From an uncultured Armatimonadota bacterium (lineage in GTDB: Bacteria > Armatimonadota > Fimbriimonadia > Fimbriimonadales > Fimbriimonadaceae), in assembly GCA_903904815.1 (NCBI GenBank), contig CAIVDU010000038.1, positions 35,847 to 99,846 on the forward strand: a stretch of 64,000 nucleotides of DNA, given 5' to 3'. Numbering within the stretch: the first letter of the stretch is position 1; each line of letters opens with the position of its first letter. Position numbers and translations under genes: made by a program. Below the pieces are notes generated by a model. The model had not been told where the DNA came from, did not search any database, and worked only from the letters and a program-made list of their open reading frames with translations. Below, piece by piece: positions 17,166-25,843 of the stretch.

Positions 17166-18044
17166 ATGGCAATCCTGGTTGACAAGAACACCCGAGTTCT
17201 CGTGTGCGGCATGACTGGTAAGGAAGGCGGCTTCCACACTGGCCAAATGATCGATTACGGTACGAGCGTTGTGGGCGGCGTCACTCCAGGAAAGGGAGGG
17301 ACCGAATACCTTGGCAAGCCAGTGTTCAATTCGGTTCAGGAAGCGGTAGACGTCACGAATCCCAATGCGGCCATCGTTTTCGTCCCTGGGCCGTTCGCGG
17401 TTGACTCCGTGCTGGAGTGCGAGGCGGCTGGAATCCCGTTCGTAACTTTGATCAGCGACTGGATCCCAATTCACGACGAACTCCGCATGGTCAGCCGAAT
17501 CCGAGCAAACGGAACAACCCGTCTTTTGGGCGGCAACTGCGCCGGAATCATCACCCCTGGCGAATGCAAGATGGGGATCATGCCTGGAAACATTTTCAAG
17601 CCGGGCGATGTAGGCCTCGTGAGCCGCAGCGGCACCTTGACCTACGAAATCGTCTGGGAAATGACTCGAGCCGGCATTGGACAGACCACCTGCGTCGGAA
17701 TTGGTGGCGACCCTCTTCCCGGAACCCGTTTCATCGAGGTTATGGAGATGTTTGAAGCTGACCCGAAGACCAAGGCGGTTGTTTTGATCGGTGAGATCGG
17801 TGGATCGGACGAAGAGCAGGCTGCAGAATTCATCCGCACCATGTCGAAGCCGGTCGTAACCTTCATTTCCGGACGCACTGCCCCTCCAGGAAAGCGAATG
17901 GGACATGCGGGCGCCATCATCTCCGGTAATACAGGAACCCCACAGTCGAAGGTGGACTCCATGCTAAGCGCAGGAGCTAAAGTGGCTGACCGAACGAGCG
18001 ACGTACCACGACTGGTTCTTGAATCTCTCGCGGCACTCGTCTAA
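17166..18044 (+). CDS. sucD: Succinate-CoA ligase alpha subunit
   Basis: A 292-residue subunit of the citric-acid-cycle enzyme that couples succinyl-CoA cleavage to nucleotide triphosphate synthesis. The CoA-binding Rossmann domain starts at MAILVDKNTRVLVCGMTGKE. GNCAGIITPGECKMG and RSGTLTYE are diagnostic, and the phosphorylated His is H247 in GKRMGHAGAI. The length is normal. The sucC beta subunit is not adjacent, which is less common. The start is divergent from the c-di-AMP riboswitch, and a perfect terminator follows. Confidence 0.97.
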   Translation: MAILVDKNTRVLVCGMTGKEGGFHTGQMIDYGTSVVGGVTPGKGGTEYLGKPVFNSVQEAVDVTNPNAAIVFVPGPFAVDSVLECEAAGIPFVTLISDWIPIHDELRMVSRIRANGTTRLLGGNCAGIITPGECKMGIMPGNIFKPGDVGLVSRSGTLTYEIVWEMTRAGIGQTTCVGIGGDPLPGTRFIEVMEMFEADPKTKAVVLIGEIGGSDEEQAAEFIRTMSKPVVTFISGRTAPPGKRMGHAGAIISGNTGTPQSKVDSMLSAGAKVADRTSDVPRLVLESLAALV

Positions 18045-18061
18045 GCAGACGAAGTCAATGC

Positions 18062-18106
18062 ACTCAAAAGACCCGATGGAGACCAACTCCATCGGGTCTT
18101 TTGAGT
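18062..18106. terminator. Perfect 20-bp bidirectional terminator
   Basis: Arms 18062-18081 and 18087-18106 are perfectly complementary over 20 bases with a five-base loop. Each arm ends in AAAAG or CTTTT, so a U-run forms in both directions. It separates sucD from the convergent gene ending at 18118. Confidence 0.9.
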
Positions 18107-18117
18107 TGTTCGGACAC

Positions 18118-19785
18118 CTACTTGAGCGCCGTCAAGAGTTTCCGAGGATTTCCCGTTCGAGCGGCCTGTAACAACCTATCGTACGAATCGTGCTCCGCTC
18201 GGTTTCCACCTGCCCCCTGAAACATCGATTTTGACCGAGCCTTGGCTGCCGCAAATGCAGACGACTCCTCTGTTGGACTCATTTCGAATCGACCCACCTC
18301 GCTGACCGTGTTGATAGCGTCGTCTTGCGAGAGATCGGCGGCGTACAGTTTTGGTCCCAACTCTGCGCTGGAAAGATAAGCGGCCCCAGGCATGACGAGT
18401 CGTTCGTGAAGCGGATCGAACGCTAGATTCTCGTCCCTTAAATTCGATGTGGCCAGAACCACCCGCGTTCGTCGATCGGGCGCCCATCGGCCCAAGGCTG
18501 AGTCAATCGCAACCCATCCCTTCCCTTGCTGCCAATACTCGGCCAACCAGTGCTCGTACAGCGCCTCGGTGCACCAGGTGGGCATATGGGATACGGTTCG
18601 CGCCGGAATCCCGTGTGCCCGCAGTAGCGCCGCCGTCAGGTTTGCCTTGTTGGTACACGAACCACCACATTGCAGCGCCGCGAGGGCGTCCAGAGCTTTA
18701 AAGGGACCTCCCTTTCCCATGTCATTCTTCACGAAATCGAAAACCGCACGAGCGTATTCCTCGGTTGTTTGCCCGGGCTTTGAGAGTCTTCGCTCGATCT
18801 GAGCGATCTCCGGCGCGGTCGACTGAACGCACGCGCTCCCCTCCAGCCATTCATGCGCCTCCCGATCCTCTGCGGGACTAGGCGTCGCTTTCCGAACCAA
18901 CACGAGGGAATCGTATTGCACCCACGCGCCGACGGTTCCTGGTTTCACGACAACTTCGCAGATGCGATTACGCCCGTCCTTTCGCATCCGAGACTTGAAC
19001 GAGATGATTCGTCCGGGTGGCTGGCTCGATACCTGGAAGGCCAAAGGCGCCTGGTCAGCAGATAGAGTCGGAATTGGAAAAGTCACCACGTCGACTTCCC
19101 CAATCTTTTTGGTGCAAACGGGCGCTCTCACGTGCAGGTGAGCGACGACGTCGCCCGGTTGCGCAGCTAAGTCATCAGCTTTTCGTTGAAAGGGTGAAGC
19201 GGTCGGATGCTTTAATTCACTCGAGACTGTCGCCGCCTCCTTTTCTGCCATAGCAACAGCTGCTAAGTCAGGGCTGCCTGCCTCCCCCACATTGAGGTGT
19301 GGTAGTCGCATCTCGATCGCGCCCGCGTTTGGGTTGTGCATAACTACTTTTAAGTAGTTCGCCGAATCCGGCAAACAAAGGTCGTACGCGACACGAGTCC
19401 AACCTGAGGGGCTCAGATGTCCAGATTTTTCCCACTCCGCCACCAGAGGAAAGGCGGCCTTCGATTTTGTGTTGATTCCTGCCGCGACGACCGCGTAAGT
19501 CTGATCTTTGGACGTCCCCTTGAGTTCGACGATCAAAGTAAGTTTGTGCTCGGTAGGCGGACGCGCGATCGTGAAGGACTCAATAACTCCCTCCATTCCG
19601 TAAGGACCGCCTGCCACCGAATAGGTAGGCGAAGCACCCCGGGACGTTGGGGCCATCGGTTTGCCATCGAAGTGATTCCAGTGACAGATACCATTCGTGT
19701 GGCCCGGCGGAGACACAAGATCGGATCCGATGGCTTGGGTCAATCTTCCAAGAGCTAAGACGCCGAGACAAGCGAGAGTATTCAT
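18118..19785 (-). CDS. Secreted transglutaminase-like superfamily protein
   Basis: I start at the ATG at 19785, which gives a signal peptide (MNTLACLGVLALGRLTQAIG) and 555 residues; a TTG 36 bases upstream is possible but buries the signal. The N-terminal half resembles a beta-sandwich. The C-terminal part carries the transglutaminase-like core: QCGGSCTNKANLTAALLRAHGIP with the nucleophile Cys, then HWLAEYW (His) and GWVAIDSALG (Asp). Such domains act as proteases or amide-bond enzymes on peptides outside the cell. The substrate is not predictable from context. Confidence 0.82.
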   Translation of the reverse strand: MNTLACLGVLALGRLTQAIGSDLVSPPGHTNGICHWNHFDGKPMAPTSRGASPTYSVAGGPYGMEGVIESFTIARPPTEHKLTLIVELKGTSKDQTYAVVAAGINTKSKAAFPLVAEWEKSGHLSPSGWTRVAYDLCLPDSANYLKVVMHNPNAGAIEMRLPHLNVGEAGSPDLAAVAMAEKEAATVSSELKHPTASPFQRKADDLAAQPGDVVAHLHVRAPVCTKKIGEVDVVTFPIPTLSADQAPLAFQVSSQPPGRIISFKSRMRKDGRNRICEVVVKPGTVGAWVQYDSLVLVRKATPSPAEDREAHEWLEGSACVQSTAPEIAQIERRLSKPGQTTEEYARAVFDFVKNDMGKGGPFKALDALAALQCGGSCTNKANLTAALLRAHGIPARTVSHMPTWCTEALYEHWLAEYWQQGKGWVAIDSALGRWAPDRRTRVVLATSNLRDENLAFDPLHERLVMPGAAYLSSAELGPKLYAADLSQDDAINTVSEVGRFEMSPTEESSAFAAAKARSKSMFQGAGGNRAEHDSYDRLLQAARTGNPRKLLTALK

Positions 19786-19944
19786 GTTTTCTACTGCGCA
19801 GAGCGCTTCCTTACCGGACAATTTCCATTCTTCGTCCGCGAACTCGAAAACGGGACTTTGGCCCTAGATGGCTCCCTTTGATTGCCCAAAACCGTGTGCA
19901 AACACCAAGAACCTGACGTTCGACATTCGAATACACTCAGGGAT

Positions 19945-21009
19945 GTGGACCCCTCCCGCTATTTCGACAACGCGGCCACAACCCCCGTGGATCCCTTGGT
20001 GGTCCGGGAAATGGTTCCGTTCCTAAGCGAGCACTATGGCAACGCAAACTCGGTCCACTCGGCCGGTCGCAGAGCTATGGCGGCGGTCGAATTGGCGCGA
20101 GAACGAGTCGCTTTGCTGCTCGCAGCCGAAGATCCCTCCCAGGTCGTGTTTACCAGCGGGGCGACCGAGGCCAACAACTGGATACTCCAAGCATTCCCGA
20201 ATGCAGTGGTGAGCCCCTTCGAACATAGTTCCATCCGCGAACCAGCAACTCAAATGGGGTTGCGCACCCTAGCCAATGAGGAAGAACACCTATTGCCGCT
20301 GGCGGAAGACGCAAGTCTGCTAAGCGTGATGGGCGTGAATAACGAAACGGGAACGCTTTGGAATCCACAGGACCTCAAGGGCAAGGCAAGAAGGGTCCAC
20401 GCGGATCTGACTCAAGCGGCAGGAAAGTTAAATAGCGACGTAAAAGACTTAGATTTCGCAACCATTAGCGCCCACAAGTTCTACGGACCCAAGGGCGTGG
20501 GGGCGATTTACATTCGAGACGGTTACCTGCCACCGATGATCATTGGTGGTGGACAGGAACAAGGATTGCGGTCTGGCACTCTAAACGTCCCTGGCATCGT
20601 AGGAATGGGAGTTGCGGCAGAAATCGCGATGGAACGACGAGAGGCAGACTTTTCCCACGCGGAGAATTTGCGGCAAGTCGTGATGGAAACCTTGGAGAAA
20701 GTCACAGACGTGCAGGTAAACGGAGGATCGAGAAGGTCTCCGTTCATCCTAAGCGTCAGCTTTCTAGGCGTTTATGGAGAGACTTTGGTTTTAGAAGCCG
20801 ATCTTAAGGGATATGCAATGAGCAGTGGAGCCGCTTGCAGCACCGGATCGACCGAGCCGAGTCCGGTACTTCAAGCAATGGGTATTGAGGAGAGTTGGAA
20901 TAGAGGAACCGTAAGAATTAGCTTCGGACGGGCAAATATGCCTGAGTCGGCCGCTGGTCTCGCCGCTTCCTTGCAGTATTCCGTGAAAAAACTCCGTACA
21001 ATGACATAG
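19945..21009 (+). CDS. Cysteine desulfurase (NifS/IscS family)
   Basis: A PLP enzyme that removes sulfur from cysteine for Fe-S cluster or thio-nucleoside synthesis. It begins YFDNAATTPVDP and contains FTSGATEANN, HADLTQAAGK, the PLP lysine in SAHKFYGPKG and the sulfur-carrying Cys in SSGAACSTGS. I prefer the GTG at 19945, which removes a 21-residue non-conserved extension; a TTG at 19882 is the longer option and neither has a strong ribosome site. No iscU or mnmA is adjacent, so the sulfur acceptor is unknown. It lies upstream of the sigma factor gene but is separated by a promoter. Confidence 0.92.
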   Translation: MDPSRYFDNAATTPVDPLVVREMVPFLSEHYGNANSVHSAGRRAMAAVELARERVALLLAAEDPSQVVFTSGATEANNWILQAFPNAVVSPFEHSSIREPATQMGLRTLANEEEHLLPLAEDASLLSVMGVNNETGTLWNPQDLKGKARRVHADLTQAAGKLNSDVKDLDFATISAHKFYGPKGVGAIYIRDGYLPPMIIGGGQEQGLRSGTLNVPGIVGMGVAAEIAMERREADFSHAENLRQVVMETLEKVTDVQVNGGSRRSPFILSVSFLGVYGETLVLEADLKGYAMSSGAACSTGSTEPSPVLQAMGIEESWNRGTVRISFGRANMPESAAGLAASLQYSVKKLRTMT

Positions 21010-21132
21010 TTGTCAAGGTTTGTGCAACGTATACCCCCCTTCCTCACGTCTTAAAGCTTCGGTTGGCATGTTTTCTGTTCGCCTGGGCAGGACTGAGGGG
21101 TCCGGTCCGGGGGTTAGAAGGAAGGTTCATCC

Positions 21133-21162
21133 TTGACAACGAACGCGAATGTGCCGTATAGA
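21133..21162 (+). promoter_or_regulatory. Promoter of the sigma factor gene
   Basis: TTGACA (21133-21138), an 18-base spacer and TATAGA (21157-21162) fit the sigma-70 consensus. It would give a 5' leader of about 135 bases before the sigma gene. A second TTGACA near 21208 has no good -10 partner. Confidence 0.65.
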
Positions 21163-21267
21163 TGGAGCCTTGTGTGCGAATCCGCAAACAAGCCTCATAG
21201 CAATTTTGACATATAGGCAATATCGATCAGATTTCAGTGTTGAATAAGTGATCGCGGCCATGACACA

Positions 21268-21285
21268 GAAGTTCCCCGGAACTTC
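21268..21285 (+). repeat. Inverted repeat next to the sigma factor ribosome site
   Basis: GAAGTTCC-CC-GGAACTTC, two perfect 8-base arms, ends exactly before GGAGG (21286-21290), itself 13 bases from the ATG. It could be a hairpin affecting translation or a dimeric repressor site. No function is shown. Confidence 0.5.
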
Positions 21286-21303
21286 GGAGGTTACAGACAC
21301 AAC

Positions 21304-22353
21304 ATGCCAGCAGATAACGGGTTAGCCACACAACCAAGACGCGGTCGAGCCATTACGGTTCGAACGCCAGGCCGCCATACGTACGTAGAGGCGGGTGGTG
21401 CCCCGGTGATGGACGATCCTTCTGCGGAACCGGCTGACGACGATCTTCTCGAACTTGATGCGGCGGAGGAAGAGGTTGATGAAGCCTCTGAGGAACGCCC
21501 AGTTCACGACGACTCGGAAGAGCTTGAAATGTGGATGCGGCAGACGCGCCGTGCCCAGCTCCTTACGCCAGAACAGGAAGTCGACCTTGCCCGAAAGGTG
21601 CAGGCCGGCGATATGTACGCCAAAAAGGTGCTCATTGAGTCGAACCTTCGACTTGTTGTCAGCATCGCTAAGAAGTACAACGCCCGTGGAATTCCCCTTG
21701 CCGACCTGATCCAGGAAGGCAACCTTGGTTTGATTCGCGCAGTCGAAAAGTTCGACTGGCGCAAAGGCTTCCGATTCAGCACGTACGCCACGTGGTGGAT
21801 TCGCCGAGCTATTGCCCGCGCCATCATCAACCAGGGACGCACGATCCGAATCCCGGTCTACGTTGCCGAACTGATCAATAAGGTTGTCAAAACCGCTTCC
21901 CGACTCCAACAGGAGCTCCAGCGGGAACCAACGGAAGAAGAGATTAGCCGAGAAGTCGGTCTCTCTATTGACCGCGTGCGTGAAATGATGCGCGTGGCCG
22001 TCGAGCCGATTTCGCTCGAAACTCCCGTCGGTGAGAAAGACAACTCAAGCATCGGAGACTTCGTACAGTCACAAAACATGCCGACCCCCGGCGATGTGAC
22101 ATGGACGTTGATTCGACGCGAAGAGATCGACGGCATCTTGGGCCGATTGACCAGCCGCGAGCGCGACGTTGTTCGCCTGCGATTTGGTCTGGACGACGGT
22201 CGAAGCCGCACGCTCGAAGAAGTGGGTAGTGAACTGAACGTAACGCGGGAACGCGTTCGCCAGATCGAACTCCGCGCTATGAAGAAGCTTCGCCACATTG
22301 GCCAAGAGCTTACAGCGCAGGGCTTCACCATTACTCCAACGCCTCAAGCGTAA
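21304..22353 (+). CDS. sigA: Primary RNA polymerase sigma factor (RpoD/SigA group)
   Basis: A 349-residue sigma-70 protein. A disordered acidic N-terminus of about 85 residues replaces region 1.1. Region 1.2 starts at [16 protein letters not shown]. Region 2 contains [30 protein letters not shown] and the promoter-melting [13 protein letters not shown]. Region 3 follows ([11 protein letters not shown]), and region 4 ends in a helix-turn-helix ([20 protein letters not shown]). The full region 2 and 4 signatures match the housekeeping class rather than an alternative or ECF sigma. A strong promoter precedes it and a terminator follows. Confidence 0.95.
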   Translation: MPADNGLATQPRRGRAITVRTPGRHTYVEAGGAPVMDDPSAEPADDDLLELDAAEEEVDEASEERPVHDDSEELEMWMRQTRRAQLLTPEQEVDLARKVQAGDMYAKKVLIESNLRLVVSIAKKYNARGIPLADLIQEGNLGLIRAVEKFDWRKGFRFSTYATWWIRRAIARAIINQGRTIRIPVYVAELINKVVKTASRLQQELQREPTEEEISREVGLSIDRVREMMRVAVEPISLETPVGEKDNSSIGDFVQSQNMPTPGDVTWTLIRREEIDGILGRLTSRERDVVRLRFGLDDGRSRTLEEVGSELNVTRERVRQIELRAMKKLRHIGQELTAQGFTITPTPQA

Positions 22354-22376
22354 TCGTTCGCTTACCGATACGCCAC

Positions 22377-22408
22377 AAGGGCCGAGTTCCATCCGGAACT
22401 CGGCCCTT
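22377..22408 (+). terminator. Terminator of the sigma factor gene
   Basis: A perfect 14-bp stem, AAGGGCCGAGTTCC (22377-22390) with GGAACTCGGCCCTT (22395-22408), four-base loop, followed by CCCGTTTG. It lies 24 bases after the stop codon. Confidence 0.85.
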
Positions 22409-22510
22409 CCCGTTTGAGGCCTAACCTTAATGACGAAACAACCAGCCGGCGATGGAACGAGGTGCAACGGCCCGTAGAGACAATCTCAAAACCCCAGACG
22501 TAGTCTCACT

Positions 22511-22560
22511 GCCCCCTCTCCTGCAGCGAAGCGCACGCGGGAGAGGATGGGGAGAGGGTC
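22511..22560. repeat. Dispersed GC-rich repeat, copy 1
   Basis: Contains CCCTCTCCTGCAGCGAAGCG followed by CGCGGGAGAGG and GGGGAGAGGGTC, so it can fold on itself. Related copies lie at 49089-49172 and 50097-50150; copies 1 and 2 are both followed by a TCGCGAAGCGAC block. It sits inside the 517-base gene-free interval 22409-22925. The rest of that interval holds the sigma terminator, two further short repeat families and no plausible gene. Confidence 0.7.
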
Positions 22561-22716
22561 AATTTGAACCTGCGTCGCGAAGCGACACCCCGAAATCAAA
22601 TTGTTTGGCGCCGTATTTGGTCGCTTGCTCTGGGTTTTAAGATTGTCTGCGTGGGCGAAGGATGACTCGTATCTCCGCAGTCCCCGACGACCTCAGAATA
22701 ACCCCCGGCGACCCTT

Positions 22717-22852
22717 CTGGACTGCAAACTGCGAACCGCGAACTGCTAGCCTCTGCAGAATGATTCGCGTCTCCGCAGTCCGTGAACCTCGTGAACCCTC
22801 CAAATCTTCCGGACTGCAAACTGTGAACTGCGAACTGCTAGGTTCTGCAGAA
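22717..22852. repeat. Pair of 44-bp direct repeats rich in AACTGC
   Basis: Two copies (22717-22760 and 22809-22852) agree at 39 of 44 bases; the core is GGACTGCAAACTG and CGAACTGCTAG, then CTGCAGAA. A second motif of about 22 bases (GATTCG, TCTCCGCAGTCC) occurs at 22661-22683 and 22761-22781, with degenerate relatives at 62376-62398 and 62476-62497. Confidence 0.75.
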
Positions 22853-22925
22853 CATGAAAGTTGAACGCCGACAAGCTTCCGAAGTATCCCCAGGCCCGCG
22901 CCATCGTGTACCGTGAAGTCAAGAG

Positions 22926-23402
22926 ATGCGAATTCATATTGAAACGGTGATCCCGGCCCCTCCAGAAGTCGTCTTCGACCTCGCTAGAAATCTTGAAGCC
23001 CACACCGAATCGACCGGCGATACCGACGAGAAAGTGATTTCGGGTCCAGAGTCAGGCATGATGGAGCTCGGCGACGAGGTCACCTTCGAAGCCCGTCATT
23101 TCGGAATTCGGCAGCGACTCACGTCCAAGATCGTCGCGTACGAACGCCCCGTGCACTTTACAGACCGCATGCTAAAGGGGGCATTTGCCCATCTTGAACA
23201 TCAGCATCTGTTCGTTGCCGAGGGTCTGGGGACCCGGATGATCGATATCATGGACGTAGAAGCGCCTCTGGGGGCCCTCGGCAAGGTCTTTGAAGCGGTG
23301 ATCTTGAGAAACTACATGACCGCGTTCATCGAAAAGCGCGCAGACTCTCTGAAGCTCATGGCCGAAGAACTCTTAGAGGAGCAGTCTCGGAAGAAGGGGT
23401 GA
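22926..23402 (+). CDS. SRPBCC/START-like ligand-binding protein
   Basis: A 158-residue protein of the helix-grip superfamily (polyketide cyclase/dehydrase-like). It begins MRIHIETVIPAPPEVVFDLA, the usual first strand and helix, and continues with RLTSKIVAYERPVHFTDRML and a long C-terminal helix (FIEKRADSLKLMAEELLEEQ). These small proteins bind hydrophobic ligands; catalytic activity is not predictable. It overlaps the convergent alanine racemase gene by 30 bases at the 3' end, which is unusual and may create antisense interference. Confidence 0.8.
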   Translation: MRIHIETVIPAPPEVVFDLARNLEAHTESTGDTDEKVISGPESGMMELGDEVTFEARHFGIRQRLTSKIVAYERPVHFTDRMLKGAFAHLEHQHLFVAEGLGTRMIDIMDVEAPLGALGKVFEAVILRNYMTAFIEKRADSLKLMAEELLEEQSRKKG

Positions 23403-24497
23403 CACACGAGTGACCACTTCGTAGTTGATAGTCCCGAGCCGGGCTGCGAGTTCCTCCGCGGTGATCCTGTCCGAACCCTGGTCCCCAAGGAGCACGACTT
23501 CGTCTTCGGCTTTCGCTTCGGGCGCGTGGGTTAGATCCACGGCAAACATGTTCATCGCGATGCGCCCAACGATGGGACATCGCTTTCCATGGATCAAAAC
23601 TTCCCCCGCATTGGAGAGCCCCCGGTCATAGCCGTCGCTGTAACCCTGGGGAACGATCCCAATGAGCGTAGGTCGCCAAGTCACAAAAGTCAGACCATAA
23701 CCAACTGGATGACCCGCTGGTAAGAACTTCACCTGAGCCAGGTGAGACGTCCATCGCATCACCGGCTCTAACTCGAGTCGCGCTTGGGTTCGGGCGAGCG
23801 AAGCGGATGGATAGAGGCCGTAGAGCCCAACGCCGACGCGGACAAGGTTATTCCCGCGCACACTGGGCTCGTACACCATGAGTCCAGAAGTTGCCGACAG
23901 GTGCCGGGAAAGCTGCGACAGACCCGCCGAAACCAGAGAACTGTGAACCTTGTTGAAGATATCCACCTGAGCGTTAGCGTGGGTGAGATCCGTCGTGTCT
24001 TCGATATTGGCGAAATGGCCGTATAGCGCGATCACGTCTAAGCCCGGGAACTCAGCAAGGCGATGCAGGAATGCAGGGACATCGTCCGGAAGCAAACCTT
24101 GTCGCCCTAAGAGCGCATCCAATTTAAGGTGGAGCTTTGGGCGAACTCCAAGATCTTCGGCGATTCTTTGCAACTCGGGGAGTCGCTGAACATCGTATAT
24201 CGCCAACTCTCCGCCAAGACGGACCGCCTCTTCCAGCGCCGAACACGGGACATATCCGAGAACTAATGCTCGTTTGGAAGTGTGCTTTCGAAGTTCCTGA
24301 AGTTCTTCGACGTCATCGATTTGGAACCCGTCCACCACTGGTTCCAGAACCTCAACAATCGGTGCGAGTCCGTGACCGTAAGCGTTCCCTTTCACCACCG
24401 CGATGAAGTCAGCTTCATCAGGGCAAATCGCCTTGAGAGCGCGCACATTCTTGAGAAGACTTTCTATGCTGATTTGAATCTCGGAAAGATGCTTCAT
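23373..24497 (-). CDS. alr: Alanine racemase
   Basis: A 374-residue PLP enzyme making D-alanine for peptidoglycan. The PLP lysine is K36 in AVVKGNAYGHG. RVGVGLYGLYPS, the catalytic Tyr in PVGYGLTF, PQGYSDGYDR and GRIAMNMFAVDLT are all present. The fold is an N-terminal barrel with a C-terminal beta domain. It overlaps the glutamate racemase gene by four bases (ATGA), so the two D-amino-acid racemases for cell-wall synthesis are coupled. Its 3' end overlaps the convergent SRPBCC gene. Confidence 0.97.
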   Translation of the reverse strand: MKHLSEIQISIESLLKNVRALKAICPDEADFIAVVKGNAYGHGLAPIVEVLEPVVDGFQIDDVEELQELRKHTSKRALVLGYVPCSALEEAVRLGGELAIYDVQRLPELQRIAEDLGVRPKLHLKLDALLGRQGLLPDDVPAFLHRLAEFPGLDVIALYGHFANIEDTTDLTHANAQVDIFNKVHSSLVSAGLSQLSRHLSATSGLMVYEPSVRGNNLVRVGVGLYGLYPSASLARTQARLELEPVMRWTSHLAQVKFLPAGHPVGYGLTFVTWRPTLIGIVPQGYSDGYDRGLSNAGEVLIHGKRCPIVGRIAMNMFAVDLTHAPEAKAEDEVVLLGDQGSDRITAEELAARLGTINYEVVTRVSPLLPRLLL

Positions 24498-25288
24498 AGG
24501 TTGACCCGCTCTAGCCTAATCGTCTCACCCGCCATCGCGCACGCGAGGTCGGCGTAGCCAGGGGCTAAGTCCGTCACCTGATAGTCCCGTCTGGCGCCCT
24601 TCCCCAGCTTCCCTTCAATTTCCGGGTGACGAACGAGATAGTTGGCAAGCTTCTCGGGAACGATCTCATCCTGGGACAATACGGGTACTGAAACTCGGCG
24701 ACGAATCTCCACTTTAACCAATGAATAGTGGGTGCAACCAAGAATCAAGCGATCAACGCCGGCATCGATGAGGGGAGCCAGGTAGTCGTCCAAAATGGGC
24801 CCCAAATACTTCTGCCCGGCGTTTTCGATCAAGGGGACCAGCAGCGGTGCCGGCTGCGCAAAAACGGTTGCCGTCTGATTCAGACGCGAAGCCTCCCTGC
24901 TGTAAGCTCCGGACTGAACCGTGCTGGTCGTAGCGAGTAGGCCAATTCGCTCGACCGACCCAGATTCGAATGCCGCTTCAACCGTTGGAATCAACACCCC
25001 CAGCACCCGCCGATCCGGATAATAAGCCGGAAGGTACTCCTGCTGACTCCGCCTAAGGGCTTCCGCCGAGGCGGTGTTACAAGCAAGGATGACAATCTGG
25101 CAATCCTGGGCGAAGAGGTAGGTCAGCGCCTCGGACACGAACTCGTGAATCGTTTCTTGCGAGCGGTTTCCGTAGGGCACGCGCTTCGTGTCTCCGAGAT
25201 AGAGGTAGTCGTACTCGGGAAGTCTGCGGATGATCGCCTGGGTCACGGCGAGCCCACCTAATCCCGAGTCGAACACACCGATCCGCAT
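24494..25288 (-). CDS. murI: Glutamate racemase
   Basis: A 264-residue cofactor-independent racemase supplying D-glutamate for peptidoglycan. The Asp/Ser pair is in GVFDSGLGG (residues 7-8). The two catalytic cysteines are C70 in ILACNTAS and the Cys in LGCTHYSLV. The substrate loop LGDTKRVPYGNRS is present. The length is normal. It is first in a two-gene operon with alr. Confidence 0.97.
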   Translation of the reverse strand: MRIGVFDSGLGGLAVTQAIIRRLPEYDYLYLGDTKRVPYGNRSQETIHEFVSEALTYLFAQDCQIVILACNTASAEALRRSQQEYLPAYYPDRRVLGVLIPTVEAAFESGSVERIGLLATTSTVQSGAYSREASRLNQTATVFAQPAPLLVPLIENAGQKYLGPILDDYLAPLIDAGVDRLILGCTHYSLVKVEIRRRVSVPVLSQDEIVPEKLANYLVRHPEIEGKLGKGARRDYQVTDLAPGYADLACAMAGETIRLERVNL

Positions 25289-25327
25289 CTCATAGATTGT
25301 GATCGGTTTCCATGTTCGCTTGCGCTT

Positions 25328-25777
25328 CTAAACTCGGTTCTCAGCCTGATCGGGAAGGTAGTGCTCAAGATGAGACACCAATTCTTGAAACCCAGATATT
25401 GAGCTTTCAACTCCCAAACGTTCCCCTTGCCGAAAGTACAGGATGGTGTGATAGGAAGCCGGTCCCTCAGAACCAGCGTCGCTAGAAATCCTGGTGAGGT
25501 CGCCGAGGTCATAGGTCTGCCGACTACCGTTCGGTCGGGTGTGGACGAGTGCTTGCCCACTCACCCCGACCGTTTCACGGAGAACTCGACGCAGCTGAAA
25601 TAGGAACCCAAAGGCGATCGCGAATCCCAAAACAATCAGAAAAGAAACGCCGAATATGAAGCCCGTCACGGCAAGACAGACCGCCAAACCGGCGGTGATG
25701 ACTGCGAACGCGATCGGCATGAACGTCCGGTAGTGGTGAACACTTGCGCTGCTTTCTAGTTGCACTCGGGAGTTCAT
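25328..25777 (-). CDS. Two-helix membrane protein of unknown function
   Basis: A 149-residue protein with two closely spaced membrane helices (about 20-40 and 43-60: PIAFAVITAGLAVCLAVTGF and FLIVLGFAIAFGFLF). A cytoplasmic beta-rich domain of about 85 residues follows (TVGVSGQALVHTRPNGSRQ, then YHTILYFRQGERLGV). The layout resembles bacterial PH-like membrane proteins, but I cannot assign a family. It lies just upstream of murI on the same strand. Confidence 0.7.
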   Translation of the reverse strand: MNSRVQLESSASVHHYRTFMPIAFAVITAGLAVCLAVTGFIFGVSFLIVLGFAIAFGFLFQLRRVLRETVGVSGQALVHTRPNGSRQTYDLGDLTRISSDAGSEGPASYHTILYFRQGERLGVESSISGFQELVSHLEHYLPDQAENRV

Positions 25778-25843
25778 TTTTGGATCCGACTTTGAACCGG
25801 AGGTTACCGAAGGTTGGTTCAGCTGCCTTGGGTCCTTCCCCGG

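Noticed and set aside
17094..17906. 270-codon minus-strand frame opposite sucD
   Set aside because: Mirror of the sucD coding frame; no family signature and no ribosome site. It would also overlap the region upstream of the riboswitch.
22600..22860. CRISPR-like spaced repeats
   Set aside because: Only two 44-bp copies with mismatches, no regular spacers and no cas genes.
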